A model generated the notes under the pieces. It was not told where the DNA came from. It ran no database searches and was given only the letters and a program-made list of their open reading frames with translations. From assembly GCA_943735955.1 (NCBI GenBank), contig OX030970.1, positions 1,744,184 to 1,808,183 of the forward strand: 64,000 bases of DNA, in the 5' to 3' direction. Of the stretch, positions 25,745 to 44,723 are shown piece by piece. Position 1 is the stretch's first letter; each line of letters begins with the position of its first letter. Source of the stretch: Piscicola geometra (lineage: Eukaryota > Annelida > Clitellata > Hirudinida > Piscicolidae). The translations under genes and the position numbers were made by a program.

Positions 25745-27885
25745 CTCTGTCAATTCTACTTTGTTTTTCTCTTTTCAAAGCTACATTTTATTTTTTTATT
25801 TTTATATACACCGTTTAATACCTTTCTAATGTATTCGTTTTACTACATCAAGAACACTTGCGTTTTTTTACAATTTTTTAAACATTTTTTAACAAATTTA
25901 TTTTCCTATAACAGAAAAGCCATTTAGATTTTAAACTTGTATTTCAACTATCTTTGCTCCTTCTTTATATGTAAGCTCTTCATTTACATTCTAGTCACGA
26001 TCATATCTTTAATTATTTTTATTGATTTTGTTAAAAATAGTTTTATTAAATTTATTTATAATTATTTTATTATTTTATTAAGTTTATTTATAATTATTTT
26101 ATTATTTTATTAAGTTTATTTATAATTATTTTATTATTTTATTAAGTTTATTTATAATTATTTTGTTATTTTATTAAGTTTATTTATAATTATTTTATTA
26201 TTTTATTAAGTTTATTTATAATAATTTTATTATTAGTTAATTTAGTCATTTTGATATTTCTTTTTGGGCCAGAATCTAACGTTGATGACAGCAGCTAAAC
26301 AGGGGTTAACACTAAAACAATAGAGCATTTGCTTCCAAGGTGATTAAAAGTTTGTCTCTGTATTTTGAGTATTTGTGTTTTTATATGTATGTTTTTGTGT
26401 GTTTGTGTTTGTGTATGTGTCTTTGTGGGTATTTGTGTTTGTATATGTATGTTTTTGTTTATTTTCTTTTAGATATTTTAAATTTTAAAGCACCAAACAA
26501 TTACAAATAGCCAGGGAGTTTTTCCAACAATCAGCCGGTGAAGTGTGAATTCCATGACTGTAATAAAACCCCAAGTTTAAAAAAATTCAGTTAGATATTT
26601 GTGATAAGTTTGACTGAAATAGAATATATTCATTATTATTATTTTTTGTTTCATTATTATTCTTTTTGTCTAATTGTATCTAAAAATGTAGGTCTTGAAG
26701 CAGCAAAGACCGAAATAGCTGGTATATAAAATAATATTAAGATAATAAAACCAATTTAATATAAAATAATATTAAGTTAGTAATAATAATAATTTAAAAT
26801 AAAACAATAATAAAGAATATCCTTACTAGCAGTTATTACAATAATAATATTTTTTTATTTTTGGTGACCTTCAAGCATTTCAAAATTTACTTCGACCCAA
26901 ATTAGATTATTAAATTCCTTAGAGTTTTCATTTCTATAGCCTACTCAATTTATTTATCTTTTTATTTATAATTTTTCTTTTTGACTTTTTCACATGTTAA
27001 AGTGTTAATAAAAATGCTAATTTTAATATAAATTAAACCAAAGAAATATAGTTATTTTATAATTTTACTAATACATAAAAATATTTTTGTAAATTTGTTA
27101 TGTTTTGTAGTTTTATATTTATTAGGTAAATTGATACAAAGCTTGTTTTTTCAAAAAGAATTTTTCTCTTATTCTAATGAAAAAACGAATCGTAAAAACA
27201 ATATTTAGGTAAATAAATGAATAACAAGTAAACTTTATTTTTAGGCAAAAAAAATTAAAGTTATGAATTATCTTTGAGGTTTTATTCACGGGCTAATTAA
27301 AAATAAATTTGTCATAAAAACTGTTTACAGTCCTTGCTCCCGTGGTTTTTGAGATTGATTATGTGAAGTTAATTTTGATCAGTTTTAGATTTTCCATAAT
27401 ATATTTTTTTCTTAAATTGAAATTAAAAACCATTGTTTTTTATTATGTTTTTATTTTTTTCGTTATTTCATAGTAAACTAGATGAAAACTGTTTTTAAGT
27501 TTATTGATTGATTCCCAACAAAATAAAAAAAGAAAATTAAAATTAAATATAATTCATCCTTCAAGTATTTTTATTAATTTTATTATAAACAATATAAATA
27601 CAAATATTATTTTTAATAAAAATATCCGGCAACTAATAGCGATATCTTGTCGTCGTGGTGACCTTGCATTCTAAAAGAAAATAATATAATTATATTACCA
27701 AAGGAATTCATAAATTTTTATATATTATTATTCTTATTCATAATAATGAGAAATCTATAAATTATCATACAACGTTCTATATCGGAGAATAGTTAAAATG
27801 TATAAAATAAAAGAACAAATAATAGAAATAATAAAATCAAAATAATGAAATTAAAAAACTTATAAATATTGCTTACTAGAAAAAC
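25745..27885. other. intergenic, strongly AT-rich
   Basis: Between the MYRF start and the SPDEF-like 3' end. Holds the 32-base tandem repeat at 26040-26230. No exon found. Confidence 0.6.
26040..26230. repeat. 32-base AT-rich tandem repeat, about 6 copies
   Basis: Unit AAGTTTATTTATAATTATTT plus TATTATTTTATT, near-perfect copies. Confidence 0.9.
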
Positions 27886-27891
27886 TTTATT
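27886..27891 (-). terminator. polyadenylation signal AATAAA
   Basis: Begins one base after the TGA of the SPDEF-like gene, on the same strand. Confidence 0.5.
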
Positions 27892-27892
27892 T

Positions 27893-30418
27893 TCATAAAT
27901 ATTTGGGACAAAACTGATAAACAAGTCGACTAGACTGGGCAGTTTTTCTGATTATCCCTTTGCGGTAGTACTGTCTAATAGATCTGGTGGAGTTTTTGAA
28001 AATTAAGATTTAGTTTTTTTAGTTTAATAGATTTAAATTCATTTCGACGCCCATTTCCGAAATTTTTTCCTACCCTTCATAACTTCTTTCCCCCAAAACC
28101 ACTTTTTTACCCACACTTAACACCTTCACGCCGATTTCCCGTCATTTGTCACTTTTCCAACCTTCCCAACAATCCTTTCTCCCGTTTTTCTTTTTCCCAT
28201 TCTTTCTCTCTTCCCCCCTCCATCTTTCCACCCTTTTTCCACCTGCCCACAGTCACCTCGATAACTTATCATAATTCATCGTGGGTCTATTCTTCCTGCT
28301 GCCCCACATCCTCGCTACAGCCACACTACTCTCTATCTTGAACACTCCTTTGGTGGTGGTGGTGGTGGTGGTGGTGGTGGTGGTGGTGGTGGTGGTAGTG
28401 ATGGTGGTGATGGTGGTAGTGGTGGTGGTGGTGGTGGTGGTGGTCGTCGTCGTGGTGATTGTTTTTAGTTGTGTTATAGTTGTTTGTGGCAGTATTGTAG
28501 TTGTCTAGTAGTGGATTTTGGTTGTACTGTGGTAGTCATCATCATCATCACCACCATCATCATCATCATAAACAAAAACATCAACAACCACCTTTACTCC
28601 GATCCAACCACCGAATAGATGTCCGATGTTCAGCGTCCAATAACAACTCCTTTAGGAATTGCCAAAGACATATGGGCTTCCTGGTTGGGGAATCCTTTTT
28701 TGGGTTTATAGGATTGGATTGGATGGTTTGGTCAGAAGATGGATGGATGGTTTGGTCAGAAGATGGATGGATGGTTTGGTTACAAGATGGATGGATGGTT
28801 TGGTCACAAGATGGGTGGGTGGTTTGGTTGGGAGGTTGTTGGGTGGTTTGGTTGGAAGATGGATGGGTGGTTTGATTGGAAGATGGATCGATAGTTGGAT
28901 TTGAAGATGTATGGATGGTTTGGTTAGAGGATGGATGGATGGCTGGGTCAAAAGATGAATTAGTTGGTGAAAGGGATGACATGATATGGGATATAGGATT
29001 GACACAATTAATGGAGGAAGTGCTGGAACGAAAAAGAATGAAGGCATTTGTGGTTTCATCTGATTTTTCAGTGGTGGAGGTTTTTACAGCTGCTATGGTA
29101 GTGTTCACTACTTTTTTAATGGGATTTTCAAAGAGGGTTTCGCCCTTTGGGGAGGAATTCGCGCCATGGAATCTAATTTCTGTGATCTTTTTTTGAGTTT
29201 TTGAGGCTGAAATTCGAGATAAAGATATCGGAAAATGAGAATGATTTGTTTTTGATCTTTTCGTTTGAACCTTTAGTTTTAGGATTTTTTCAGCTGTTTT
29301 TTTTTTTTTGGTATTGATGTTGTTGTTGATAAAGATGACGTATCTCCTACGTCATCATTATCTTCATCATTATAATCATCAATTATGACGTCATCGGAAA
29401 CGGAAAGAGGTGAGTCAAAGATCGAGTCATCAAGCAAGTACTCGTTTAAGTCCTGGATGGGGGTGTAGTTGTAGTTGTTGTTGTTTTTGATTTCGTTGTT
29501 GATGTTGTTGCTGTTTTTGTTGTTGTTGCTTTTAATTTTGTTTTTATTCATGAATCTTTCATTTTCATCAGTATGAATGTTGTGTTTTTTGCTGACTAAG
29601 TTTTTATTTTTCTGATTATTTAACAAAATATTTTTGCTGCTTCGGTTAAAATTCTTCATTTTGATTTTCTCATGATAAGCCTGCTCTCTATCGAATTCTA
29701 AATTTATTTCAACACCACCACTATTATCAACACCATCATCCTCGTCACTATTATCAACACCATCACCATCTTCATCACTACCATCATTATTATTAATACC
29801 ACCATCACATTCAACACAAGATGGAATTCCAAGATTCGAAAAAGAAGATGGTGGAAATGGATTGGATGGGCTTTCTTGAGTGATTGGTTCATCCAATTTT
29901 GGGATGGGATCTAAAAACTCATCCGAAAGACAGTCTCCCATCCATTCATCTTTGCCTTGGATGGATGCAGAATGATGGATTGATGGATTGGTGGATGGAG
30001 AGAGATGGATAGATGGATTGATGGATGGAGAGAGATGGATTGATGGATTGGTGGATGGAGAGAGAAACAAAGATGTGGAAAAGAGAGAAGACATTAAAGA
30101 TTGGTTTGGGAAGGATGAGGAGAGAGTGGATGGGTGGAGTGAAGGAGGAGGATGGATGGAAGAAAGATGGATGGAAGGGCGGGTTGGACTCTTGTCAAGG
30201 AAACTAGGTGTTTGAAAATATTTATTTAACTTGTGCAAGCTATACGTTTTTATTTTTTTTATATTATCAATTTATTCCTGTTATTTATATTTAAAATATG
30301 TTTAAATTATAATTTAACAAAATAAATGCCTATACCTTTTCATGCAAGTGGATCTCACGGTTCCTGATAACGATGATAAGGATGATGAAGAAGAAGAAGA
30401 AGATGATGATGATGATAA

Positions 30419-30450
<32 letters not shown>

Positions 30451-30496
30451 ATGATGACGATGAAGATGGTGATGGTGATTCGTGTTTAATCCACAT
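27893..30496 (-). CDS. SPDEF: SPDEF-like ETS-domain transcription factor (one-base frame break)
   Basis: Exons 30496-30336, 30203-28592, 28347-28257, 27983-27893. The C-terminal ETS domain is split over the last three exons and follows SPDEF closely: LWQFLKELLLDAEHRTSIRW, then GVFKIESSVAVARMWGSRKN, RPTMNYDKLSRSIRQYYRKG and SRLVYQFC, with the protein ending just past the domain as in SPDEF. The invariant Trp, Arg and Tyr residues of the recognition helix are present. The N-terminal region is Ser/Pro-, Asp- and Asn-rich; I see no Pointed/SAM domain. Phases agree except in exon 2, where a 13-base A run (T run at 29297-29309) leaves the total one base short; with one more A the two halves of exon 2 form a single open frame. 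Sequence error, polymorphism or real damage are all possible. Start ATG at 30496 is preceded by an acceptor-like AATCAG, so an upstream exon may exist. Confidence 0.85.
28350..28455. repeat. (GGT)n microsatellite beside a 3' splice site
   Basis: On the minus strand a (CCA)n tract that serves as the upstream sequence of the acceptor before 28347 in the SPDEF-like gene. Confidence 0.9.
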
Positions 30497-32313
30497 CTGA
30501 TTTGTTTATAATGATCGGATACAAAATTCAGTTGTTGATGTTTTAATTATTTTTATTTTTTCTTATTAATATTATATTATTATATATATATATATAATTT
30601 TCTCATATTCTTTATTTTTTCATTATTATTATTTTTGTTATTATTATTATTATTCTATTTATTTATCGACAGTCTTCCAACAAGTGGTTCGCCTTGTAAA
30701 TATCTTGAAAATGCCTGGAAAAAGAATGTCATATGATTTGTCATCATCATCATCACCACCGCCATCATCATCCTCATCGTCGTCATCATCATCATCATCA
30801 TCGCCATCATCATCACCCTCATCCTCATCACTACCCTCATCTTCATCTTCATCCCCATCATCCTAGCCTAATCGCTTAGTTAAGTTAGACTAAAAATAGG
30901 ACGTGTTGAATCAATACCCTTCTGTTTATTTATCTTTAAACTTATCGCGTTTTTTAATTTTCTTTTATTGATTTTATCTACTTAATTGTTTCTATCTTTA
31001 ACTAATTCTTATTAGTAATGGCTTTTTTATTTAAATGAAAGAAAAATTCGATTATCTACAACTATTTAGACTTATTTAATTTATAATGTCAAAGTTTTCC
31101 AGTGAAAAAGAAAAAATTCTTGTCGCAGATTTATCGGTGTTTTAAGAATTTAAGTTATTTCAAGAATTCTGTTCGTTTCTTTCAACTTATACACGTGTGA
31201 ACATAAAGAATAATAATTTTTTAAATTTTTTATTAATATACTAATTTAATTTAATTATGAACTGATTAACGGTAAATCTCGTGATAATAATAGGAATACA
31301 AATATCGAATTAAACTTTAAAAATATTTAAAAATCATTATTTAAAGATAAAGTTAGAGATATATAGTAATATTGTGCCAAATAGAACTTTCTAAAGTTTA
31401 ATCACTCAATTTTTGTATTGTGAAGATTATTTATATTCGATATTGATAAAATATTATAATTATATTTAAATATTAATTTTTTAAATATTTTCATTTATTC
31501 ATGTTTAATTAAAACACCATTATTCCATTAAAGCTCATTACCAACTAGTTTTAAATTATTCCTAAACAACCTAAAGATGTTGGTGCAATCACACACTGTT
31601 AGTAACGGTTGGAAATCGATTCTTGATGTTAATAATATAAAAAATAATATTATTATTATAATTATTCGAAATATTAATAATCTAAATTTTCAATTAAATT
31701 ATATATTTCAAATAATCAAATTACCAAAATACCACACCAAATACCTTGTTAAGTTGAAACCGAATTCACAAACTTCAGACCTTTCAAGGAAGAGTGATTG
31801 TGCACAAGATATTTATATATAAGAGTGAATCAGCCATGACTAAACTTGATTTTAAATTTATTTTATTTACAAAATTTTCAGAGAATCAAAAAACATTAAA
31901 TTATTTAAATCATTTTATTAAATGCGTATTAAAACATTTTTATTTAAATGAATTTTTTAATAGGACGAAATTCGCCGAATAATATTTCAAAAACTATTTT
32001 TTCTTACTTTTATTGGTATTTAACCAGCTTTTAAAGTAAAAGCATTCCCAACAATTAAACTCTCTCACACAATTAGCTCTAATTAACCAATTATTCAAAG
32101 TAATTATAGCTGAGAATTAGAACTAATATTCATTTTATAATAAAACACGATTAGCCCACTTCTATTACCATTATCATCATCATAATTACGCTCTATACAG
32201 TAATCATTTATTCCAAATAAACTTCATCTTTACCATCATCATCGTTATCATCACCACAACAATCATCATCATCACAACTATCATCACCATACAAATCATC
32301 ATCATCATCATCA
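30497..32313. other. intergenic; contains an (ATC)n tract
   Basis: AT-rich. (CAT/CATC) microsatellite at about 30735-30860. Short open frames around 30684-30866 and 31577-31982 lack supporting splice sites or recognisable protein. Confidence 0.5.
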
Positions 32314-37717
<5,404 letters not shown>

Positions 37718-38326
37718 TTTGTTAATGGCCGACAAGGATGAACGGAAGTTATGCTGTCCAGGAGTTAACTTAGATAAAAGTGTGTTTTTTAAATATTTTT
37801 AGATAAATTTGTTTTATTTTTTTCATCCAAATAAAAGTCACTATTCAAAAATTATTTGCACAAAAATTAAATTTTTTAATAAATACGAAAGATTAAAAAA
37901 ATTCAAAATTATTTATTTTTCCATCAAAAATCTCTATTCCTGTTTCTGAAGGTATCAATACAAGAAAGAGTTGTAAAGTTTATTGAACGGTTTTAATCTG
38001 TGAATTTTCAATTCAATAAAATATGTTTGCACTAACATTTTTATAGTTAAAATGAAGAATTCAAAAGCATACACATTTTGAGTGTTTTTACAAGTTGAAT
38101 AAGAGATGAAAATAGTTTTTTTTTATTAATGGCTATTTCACTAATCCACACTCTAGATTTTAAAAGCAATTTAAACCAGCAGGCAATAACCAAAAAAGAC
38201 TATTGTTCATTCCAACTCCCAAACCAGTCACTCATTTTAATTAAATAAACGTTATAAGTTTGACTAACTTTCACAGCCATCACCACTAAACCATCCAACT
38301 AACTCCGCCACTCCATCCATTTCTTA
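37718..38326. other. spacer between ATP5F1B and the universal stress protein gene
   Basis: AT-rich; would contain the ATP5F1B promoter and the 3' UTR of the neighbouring gene. No motif that I can support. Confidence 0.5.
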
Positions 38327-40107
38327 TCACGGGCTTTTACAAATGATCACCGGGACTGGCGATTTCTCGATCAAATAATCCGAAATACTTTTAACTAAGG
38401 TTTTCTTCAGCCTACCCATCCCTCTACACCCCATCACTACCAGATTTACTTCTTCATCTATCGAAGTATTTACTATATATTCGCCTGCTGAACTGGCATT
38501 TCCAGCCACCCATGTGTAGTTTACCTGTTGAAATTGAATTGAATTAGTAATTGAATTGGTAATTGAATTAGTAATTAGTTAATTAATCAATAATAGATTA
38601 TTAATGGATTAAGTGAGATTAACGTAATATTAATAAACTAATCAAATTTAGATATAAATTTTGTTTGGAATTATTTTTGTTTGAATATTAAAACATATAA
38701 AGTTTAATAAATTTAATATTTCGAACTTTATTTTCCAGCAGTTTGGTTTCGTAAAGATCCTGCAATTCTCTCATCTTCATCTCCTTTGCAACCAACTCTC
38801 TATCGTTGCCTGTGATGATGATGATGATGATCATGATCATGATGACGACGATGATGATGATGATGATGGAGATGATGACGATTACGATGACGACGATGAT
38901 GATGATGACGATGATGATGATGACGACGACGATGATGATGATGATGATGATACTTACTGGCTTCGATGTGATGGACAAGGACAACGAATGTATCATCTGA
39001 GTGGAGGTGCTCCAGGTACCCTTGGAGGGGTGAAGTGGGAGAGGCGGGTGAGGGAGATGGAGAGTGGAGGGAGTGAGGGTGGAGGGAGTGAGGGTGAAGG
39101 GAGTGAGGGTGAAGGAGTGAGGGTGGAGTGAGGGTGAGGGAGTGAGGGTGGAGGGAGTGAGGGTGGAGTGAGGGTGGAGTGAGGGTGGAGGAAGTGAGGG
39201 TGGAGTGAGAGTGGAGGGTGGAGTGAGGGTGGAGGAAGTGAGGGTGGAGGAAGTGAGGGTGGAGGAGTGAGGGTGGAGGAAGTGAGGGTGGAGTGAGAGT
39301 GGAGTGAGGGTGGAGGGAGTGAGGGTGAAGGGTGGAGTGAGGGTGAAGGAAGTGAGGGTGGAGGGTGGAGTGAGGGTGGAGGGTGGAGTGAGGGTGGAAG
39401 GAGTGATGGTGGAGGGAGTGAGGGTGGAGGAAGTGAAGGTGGAGGGTGGAGTGAGGGTGGAGGAAGTGAGGGTGGAGTGAGGGTGGAGGGTGGAGTGAGG
39501 GTGGAGGGTGGAGTGAGGGTGGAGGGTGGAGTGAGGGTGGAAGGAGTGATGGTGGAGGGAGTGAGGGTGGAGGAAGTGAGGGTTGAGGGTGGAGTGAGGG
39601 TGGACTGAGGGTGGAGGTAGTGAGGGTGAAGGGAGTGAGGGTGGAGGAAGTGAGGGTGGAGGGTGAAGTTAGGGTGGAGGGTGGAGGAAGTGAGGGTGAA
39701 GGGAGTGAAGGTGGATGAAGTGAGGGTGGAGGAAGTGAGGGTGGAGGAAGTGAGGGTGGAGGGTGGAGTGAGGGTGGAGGGGTTGTGGATGGAGTGGTGA
39801 GGGAGGTAGAAGATGGAGGGTGGTGGAGGAAAAAAGTCGTTTTAAAGTGGAAATTGGTAAAGACCGCGAGTCGAGGTTGAAAGTGTCATAGAAAGATTTA
39901 TCTTTCAAATTAGCCCTTTTAAACATTGCGTCAATTAAAATAAAAATCAAATAACAAATTGATAAATTAAACAAAAACAATTAACTATTATAAAAATAAA
40001 TAAATTAATTAATTAATTATAGCAAACTGACAGTTAAATGCGTAAAGGGCCTTGTCTGACCAATCAATCGGGATCAGGATTTTGGTGCGAGGTTTCAGAA
40101 GAGACAT
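38327..40107 (-). CDS. universal stress protein (UspA-like) domain protein
   Basis: Four exons with consistent phases: 40107-40032, 39020-38958, 38809-38727, 38524-38327; 139 residues, a single USP domain. It begins MSLLKPRTKILIPIDWSDKA, where the VxVDxS-type first strand reads ILIPIDWS; then WYLEHLHSDDTFVVLVHHIE, and a C-terminal NLVVMGCRGMGRLKKTLVKS followed by SDYLIEKSPVPVII. The GCRGMG-x7-8-SVS-like segment corresponds to the GxRGxG nucleotide-binding loop of ATP-binding USPs. Animal members of this family are common in invertebrates and absent from vertebrates, by general knowledge; function is usually unknown. The 1-kb intron 1 is mostly a G-rich minisatellite. Confidence 0.88.
38811..38955. 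repeat. (GAT/GAC)n microsatellite in intron 2 of the USP gene
   Basis: Occupies nearly the whole intron between exons 2 and 3, leaving only the donor GTAAGTA and the acceptor. Confidence 0.9.
39025..39835. repeat. GTGAGGGTGGAGGGAGTGAG minisatellite
   Basis: About 800 bases of interleaved 12- to 20-base units built from GTGAGGGTGGAG. It starts about 5 bases from the acceptor of USP exon 2. Dense GGG runs on the plus strand, which is the template strand for this gene, could support G-quadruplexes. Confidence 0.9.
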
Positions 40108-41480
40108 TTTGACTGGATGGGATGGTTTGGGTGGTTGGTTGGGTAGATGGCTGGATGGAGAATGGGTGGGTTGGCTGGTTGGAGAGTGGGTTGGTTGGGT
40201 GGTTTGGGTTAGTAAGTGGGTTGACTGGTGAATTGGTTGAATCGATGAGAGATAGGTTGGATGGGCTGGTTGGATAGATGGATGGTTTGAGTGGATAATT
40301 TGGAGGGAGGAAGGAGTTGGATGGGTGGGTTGGGTGTTTTGGATAGACGGAATGAAGTATGGGCAAGTTATTTTGCATATTCAAAAATTTTTATTATTCA
40401 AAGGATTCATTTAAATTTAAATTAATTAATATAAGTTAATCTTTATTATATTTATAGGCTTTTTCACAATTTAATTATTAGATTTATTAACTTTCTTAGA
40501 CAATTGTCTTGAAATCAGGATCAAAAGAACTAGATTACACAAAGCATTCGGAAAGCAACTAACTTTATGCAAATTCTGTTGGTTCCAAAAGTCAGAAATG
40601 GATTTTTTAAATTCAGAAAAACTGAGGAGAGAGCAAGAACAACCGAAAAATAAATTAACAAAACTGAACCACAAATCCAGATTAAATTCTGGAAATCTTA
40701 AATTTCTAATTTATGTAAGCGTAATAAAGCTGGTTAGAAATAATGTTTGAAGCTGCTTTTAGGAAAACAACTCTTTGGCATATAGATCTTTAGAAGATTA
40801 AAGCAATGTATGTATCAATCCTCCATACAAACATTGTATGCATTGCGTGTAATGTACTTGGTGTATTGTATCATATTTTTATACCGTAATAAATGGAAAA
40901 TACACTTGCTTTGGTCTTTTTTATTGTCTAAAATATGATAATAAACGAGAAATTTTTATTTTAATCAGGTGGGTTTTCGACGTTTATTTTTCATTTATTT
41001 TCAACCAGAATAAATTGTATTCGAGAAACCAAAATCAAATTCAAAATGTTCACAAACAGTTCAAAAGAGGAAAAGAATTTAAATAGGTGTTAAATGAGTT
41101 TTAAAATAAAAATGCATGTTAAGTTTTTTTAGGCTTTTATTTTCAACACACATACATAAAAAATCGATTAAGAACTAACTTTTAAATATTAAATTAAACC
41201 ACAAAAAAGTTCTAGAACAAGAAAGAAACAAAAAAAAACAATAAAAAAACATAAAAGCAAATAAAGAAAAACATAGATAAAAAAAGATAGAGAAGAGATA
41301 AAAAAGACAAAAAAAAATAGGTTTATTGAAAAGACATAAAAAAATTAATAAATCGGGTAAGAAAAAAATACAATAAAGATAGAAACTAACTGAGGAATAG
41401 ACGAGAAGAAAAATAGACTAACAGACGAACAGACAAGCAGACAAACACAGACAAAGAGAGGAGAATAAAGAGGAGGAGAT
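40108..41480. other. spacer between the USP gene and EFHC2
   Basis: No supported exon. Begins with GGATGG-type repeats to about 40350, then AT-rich; A-rich on the plus strand near 41200-41460. Confidence 0.6.
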
Positions 41481-44400
41481 TCAATGGTAGACGAGGTCAA
41501 TGAGGTTTTCGTAGAGTCGTTCAAAGTTCACGCGCATGTCATCGCACCTGACCACCGTGCCGCACTGTTGCAGTGGTTTGTGTGGTTTTGTGTGGTTTTG
41601 TGTGGTTTTGTGTGGTTTTGTGTGGATGTGTGTGGTTGGTAGTGGTTTTGTGTGGTTTTGTGTGGATGTGTGTGGTTGGTAGTGGTTGTGTGTGGTTGGT
41701 AGTGGTTTTGTGTCGTTTGTAGTGGTTTGCAGTGGTTTTGTGTGGTTTTGCGTGGTTGGTAGTGGTTTTGTGTGGTTGTGTGTGGTTGTGTGTGATTTGT
41801 GTGGTTTTGGGTAGTGTATAACTATAAGCATTTCTAAATAAATATTCATTATTAAATACATACATTTTGAGTTATATGAATTTAAATTAGAAATAAATAA
41901 ATAATTGTGAATTATGTAAGATAAGTCGATTTGAGCAACCTTGATTTCCGGATCGGCTTGGTTGATTCTCCAGTTGATGGCGTTGATGACGTTGCAGTAC
42001 TTGACACTATCATCACTTCCCCCCATGCTGTTGTTGTGGTTATGATAATGATGATGAGGAAGATGATGATGACGACGATGATGATGCCGACGATGGTGAT
42101 GATGATGATGATAACAATGCTGGGAATAATAATAATAATCATTATTTATTTATTCATTTATTTATTTGCTTTTTTGGACGATTTGATTTTGAGAAAATAA
42201 ACAGTTTTTTAAATATAAATTCGATTTTTTAGACTAATTTTTGTTGTTGAAACATTTATTTCCAAATGAGACATTGAAAAATAACGATAGAATGTAACGA
42301 TGCCCAGAAGACTTACTGGTCAATGATCTCTTCGAGGAGTGAGTGAGGCACGGGCAGTTTGTGAGCCTTGAAGACCGTTAAGAGCGTCTTCTTTGGCAGA
42401 AATCCAGAACTTTGATTCAATAAATTTTTGATTACTTTTTTTATTCTTGATAATTTTAATTTTTAAAAATATTTTTGTTTTTATCGTGGTGATTATTCGT
42501 TTTTTGTGTGTGTGGGTTGTTTGGGTTCTCCCCCCCCCTCCCCCCATCGGCCCACAAAAGCGACCGACTTTTTCTTGTCGTGATGGGCCGACTGGTAGCA
42601 GAGTGAGTCGAAATCCTCGAAGTTGAGTCGTTTCAACTCGCTCCTGACGCGCTCGAGTCGGCAATTGAGGTCGTAAGATTCGCTGGTTGGTACTTTGTAG
42701 TGCCTGTGGGTTGGGGGAGGGTTGGGGGAAGGTTGGTGCAAGTGGGTGGGTTGGGTGCGCTGGATGGGTGGGATAGGCGGGTTGAATGGGTTGGATGGGT
42801 GGCTGGTTTGGATGGGTGGTTGGGTTTGAGGGTTGCATGAGTGGGTGGGGAAGAAGATTGATTAAAAAGGTTTTTTTTTAATGTTGACAAGTTTTTGAAA
42901 GATGAAATTCAATTTATTTTAAAGTTTGGAAACTTGTTGATCGACAAAAGCATCCTAAAGACCTAGCGAGTGTGATGAAGTCGTGTTCTTTGAGACAACA
43001 GACTCCTTTGTCACCTCTGTATCAGTAGTTTAAGATAATTAATAATAATAATTAATAATAATAATTAATAATTATAAGAAATAAAATTATGTAAATCAAA
43101 TAAAAATAATAATGTAATATAATAAAGAAAAATTTTTTAATACTAAAAATACAATATAATTAAAATAAATTAAATATAATTCAAAATAATAATAATGAAT
43201 ATTATAGTATAATTATGAATAAAGATTCAAATCAGCATTGCAACCACCTGGCGACTTGGTCAGCCTCGTTCAGGACCCTCTTGAACACCTCGTATGGCAT
43301 GTTCGCCTCGGCACGATGCCCCTCGATGAGTTTCTTGACGTCGATGTTGGCGGGAATCGGCTTCAGTTTTTGGAGGGTTAGGCGCCAGTCGCTTTGAGGG
43401 AACTGGAGGGGTGGGGAGGAGAAGGGGGGAGGGGGAGATGGAGAAGAGGAGGGATGGAAAGGAGAAGGAATGGAGAGATGGGGGGAGGGATGGAAAGATG
43501 GGGAAGAGGGATGGGGAGAGAGATGGAGAGAAGAGATGGAAAGAAGGGATAGAGAGAAAGGATGGAGAGAAGTGATGGAGAGATGGGAAGGAAGGATTGA
43601 GAGATGGGGAAAGGAATGGAGAGATGGGGGGGGAGAGATAGAATGATAGGAATGAAAACATGGCGTAGAAAAAAAAGAAAGAAATATAATCCCCCCACAC
43701 ATCTCAAACCATCCACCCAATCCACTTTTGAATTTTCCAGCCCACTTTCAATTCCCTTCTCACTTCACTTCTAAACTCCCACCACCACCACCACCACCAC
43801 AAATTAACCTCTAAACCTCTCATCCACCTCTCACCCACCACCCCCTCACCTCCTTGGGCCTAGCCTCCATATAGTTGAGGGCATACTCGTCGGCCGAAAC
43901 AAACAGAAACGAGTGCCCGTTGACGATTATGGTGTTGCCTGGGTGGTGGTTTGTGGCGGTATTTTGGAGGTATTTAGGGGTATTTTTGGAGTATTTTAGG
44001 GGTATTTTTATGGTATTTTTTAGATATTTTTATGGTATTTTCGAGATATTTTTGGGGAATTTTGTGGGTATTTTTTGAAGTATTTAGGTGTTGCCTGAGT
44101 TGTATTTTAGTTTGGTATTTTGGAAGTATTCTATGGTTTTTCATGATATTTTGGTGGGTATTTAAGTGGGTGTTTTATGGTATTATGAAGGTATTTTGGC
44201 GGTATTTTAGGATAATTTAGGGTTCTTATCAACGCACCCAAAATGAGGTCAGTGTCTCCGTAATACTGCGTCAAACCAACGGGAAACCTCTCTTGACACG
44301 GTTTGGGAATTCTTCTACGTGAGGAAAAGACACCGCCTATGAAGCCTGTGGTGGTTGTTGTGGTGTGGTGTGGTTTTTGTGGTGGTGTGGTGGTTGTAGT

Positions 44401-44640
44401 GATTGTGGTGGTTGTTGTGGTGGTAGTGGTGGTGGTTGTAGTGGTGTGGTGTGGTGGTAGTTGTGGTGGTAGTGGTGGTAGTGGTGGTGGTGGTTGTGGT
44501 GGTGGTGGTTGTTGTGGTAGTGGTTGTGGTAGTGGTAGTGGTTGTGTTGTCAATGGTGATGTAGATGGTTGTGTAAAGAAACTGAAACTATTGGGATAAA
44601 AAATAAATATGAAAAATATGAAAACAAACAAAACGACGAC

Positions 44641-44723
<83 letters not shown>

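Noticed and set aside
31577..31982. Two short plus-strand open frames
   Set aside because: AT-rich, Asn/Ile/Lys-biased, with no similarity recognised and no splice support.
40471..40674. 67-codon hydrophobic open frame on the minus strand
   Set aside because: No splice sites, family resemblance or promoter signals; AT-rich background frame.
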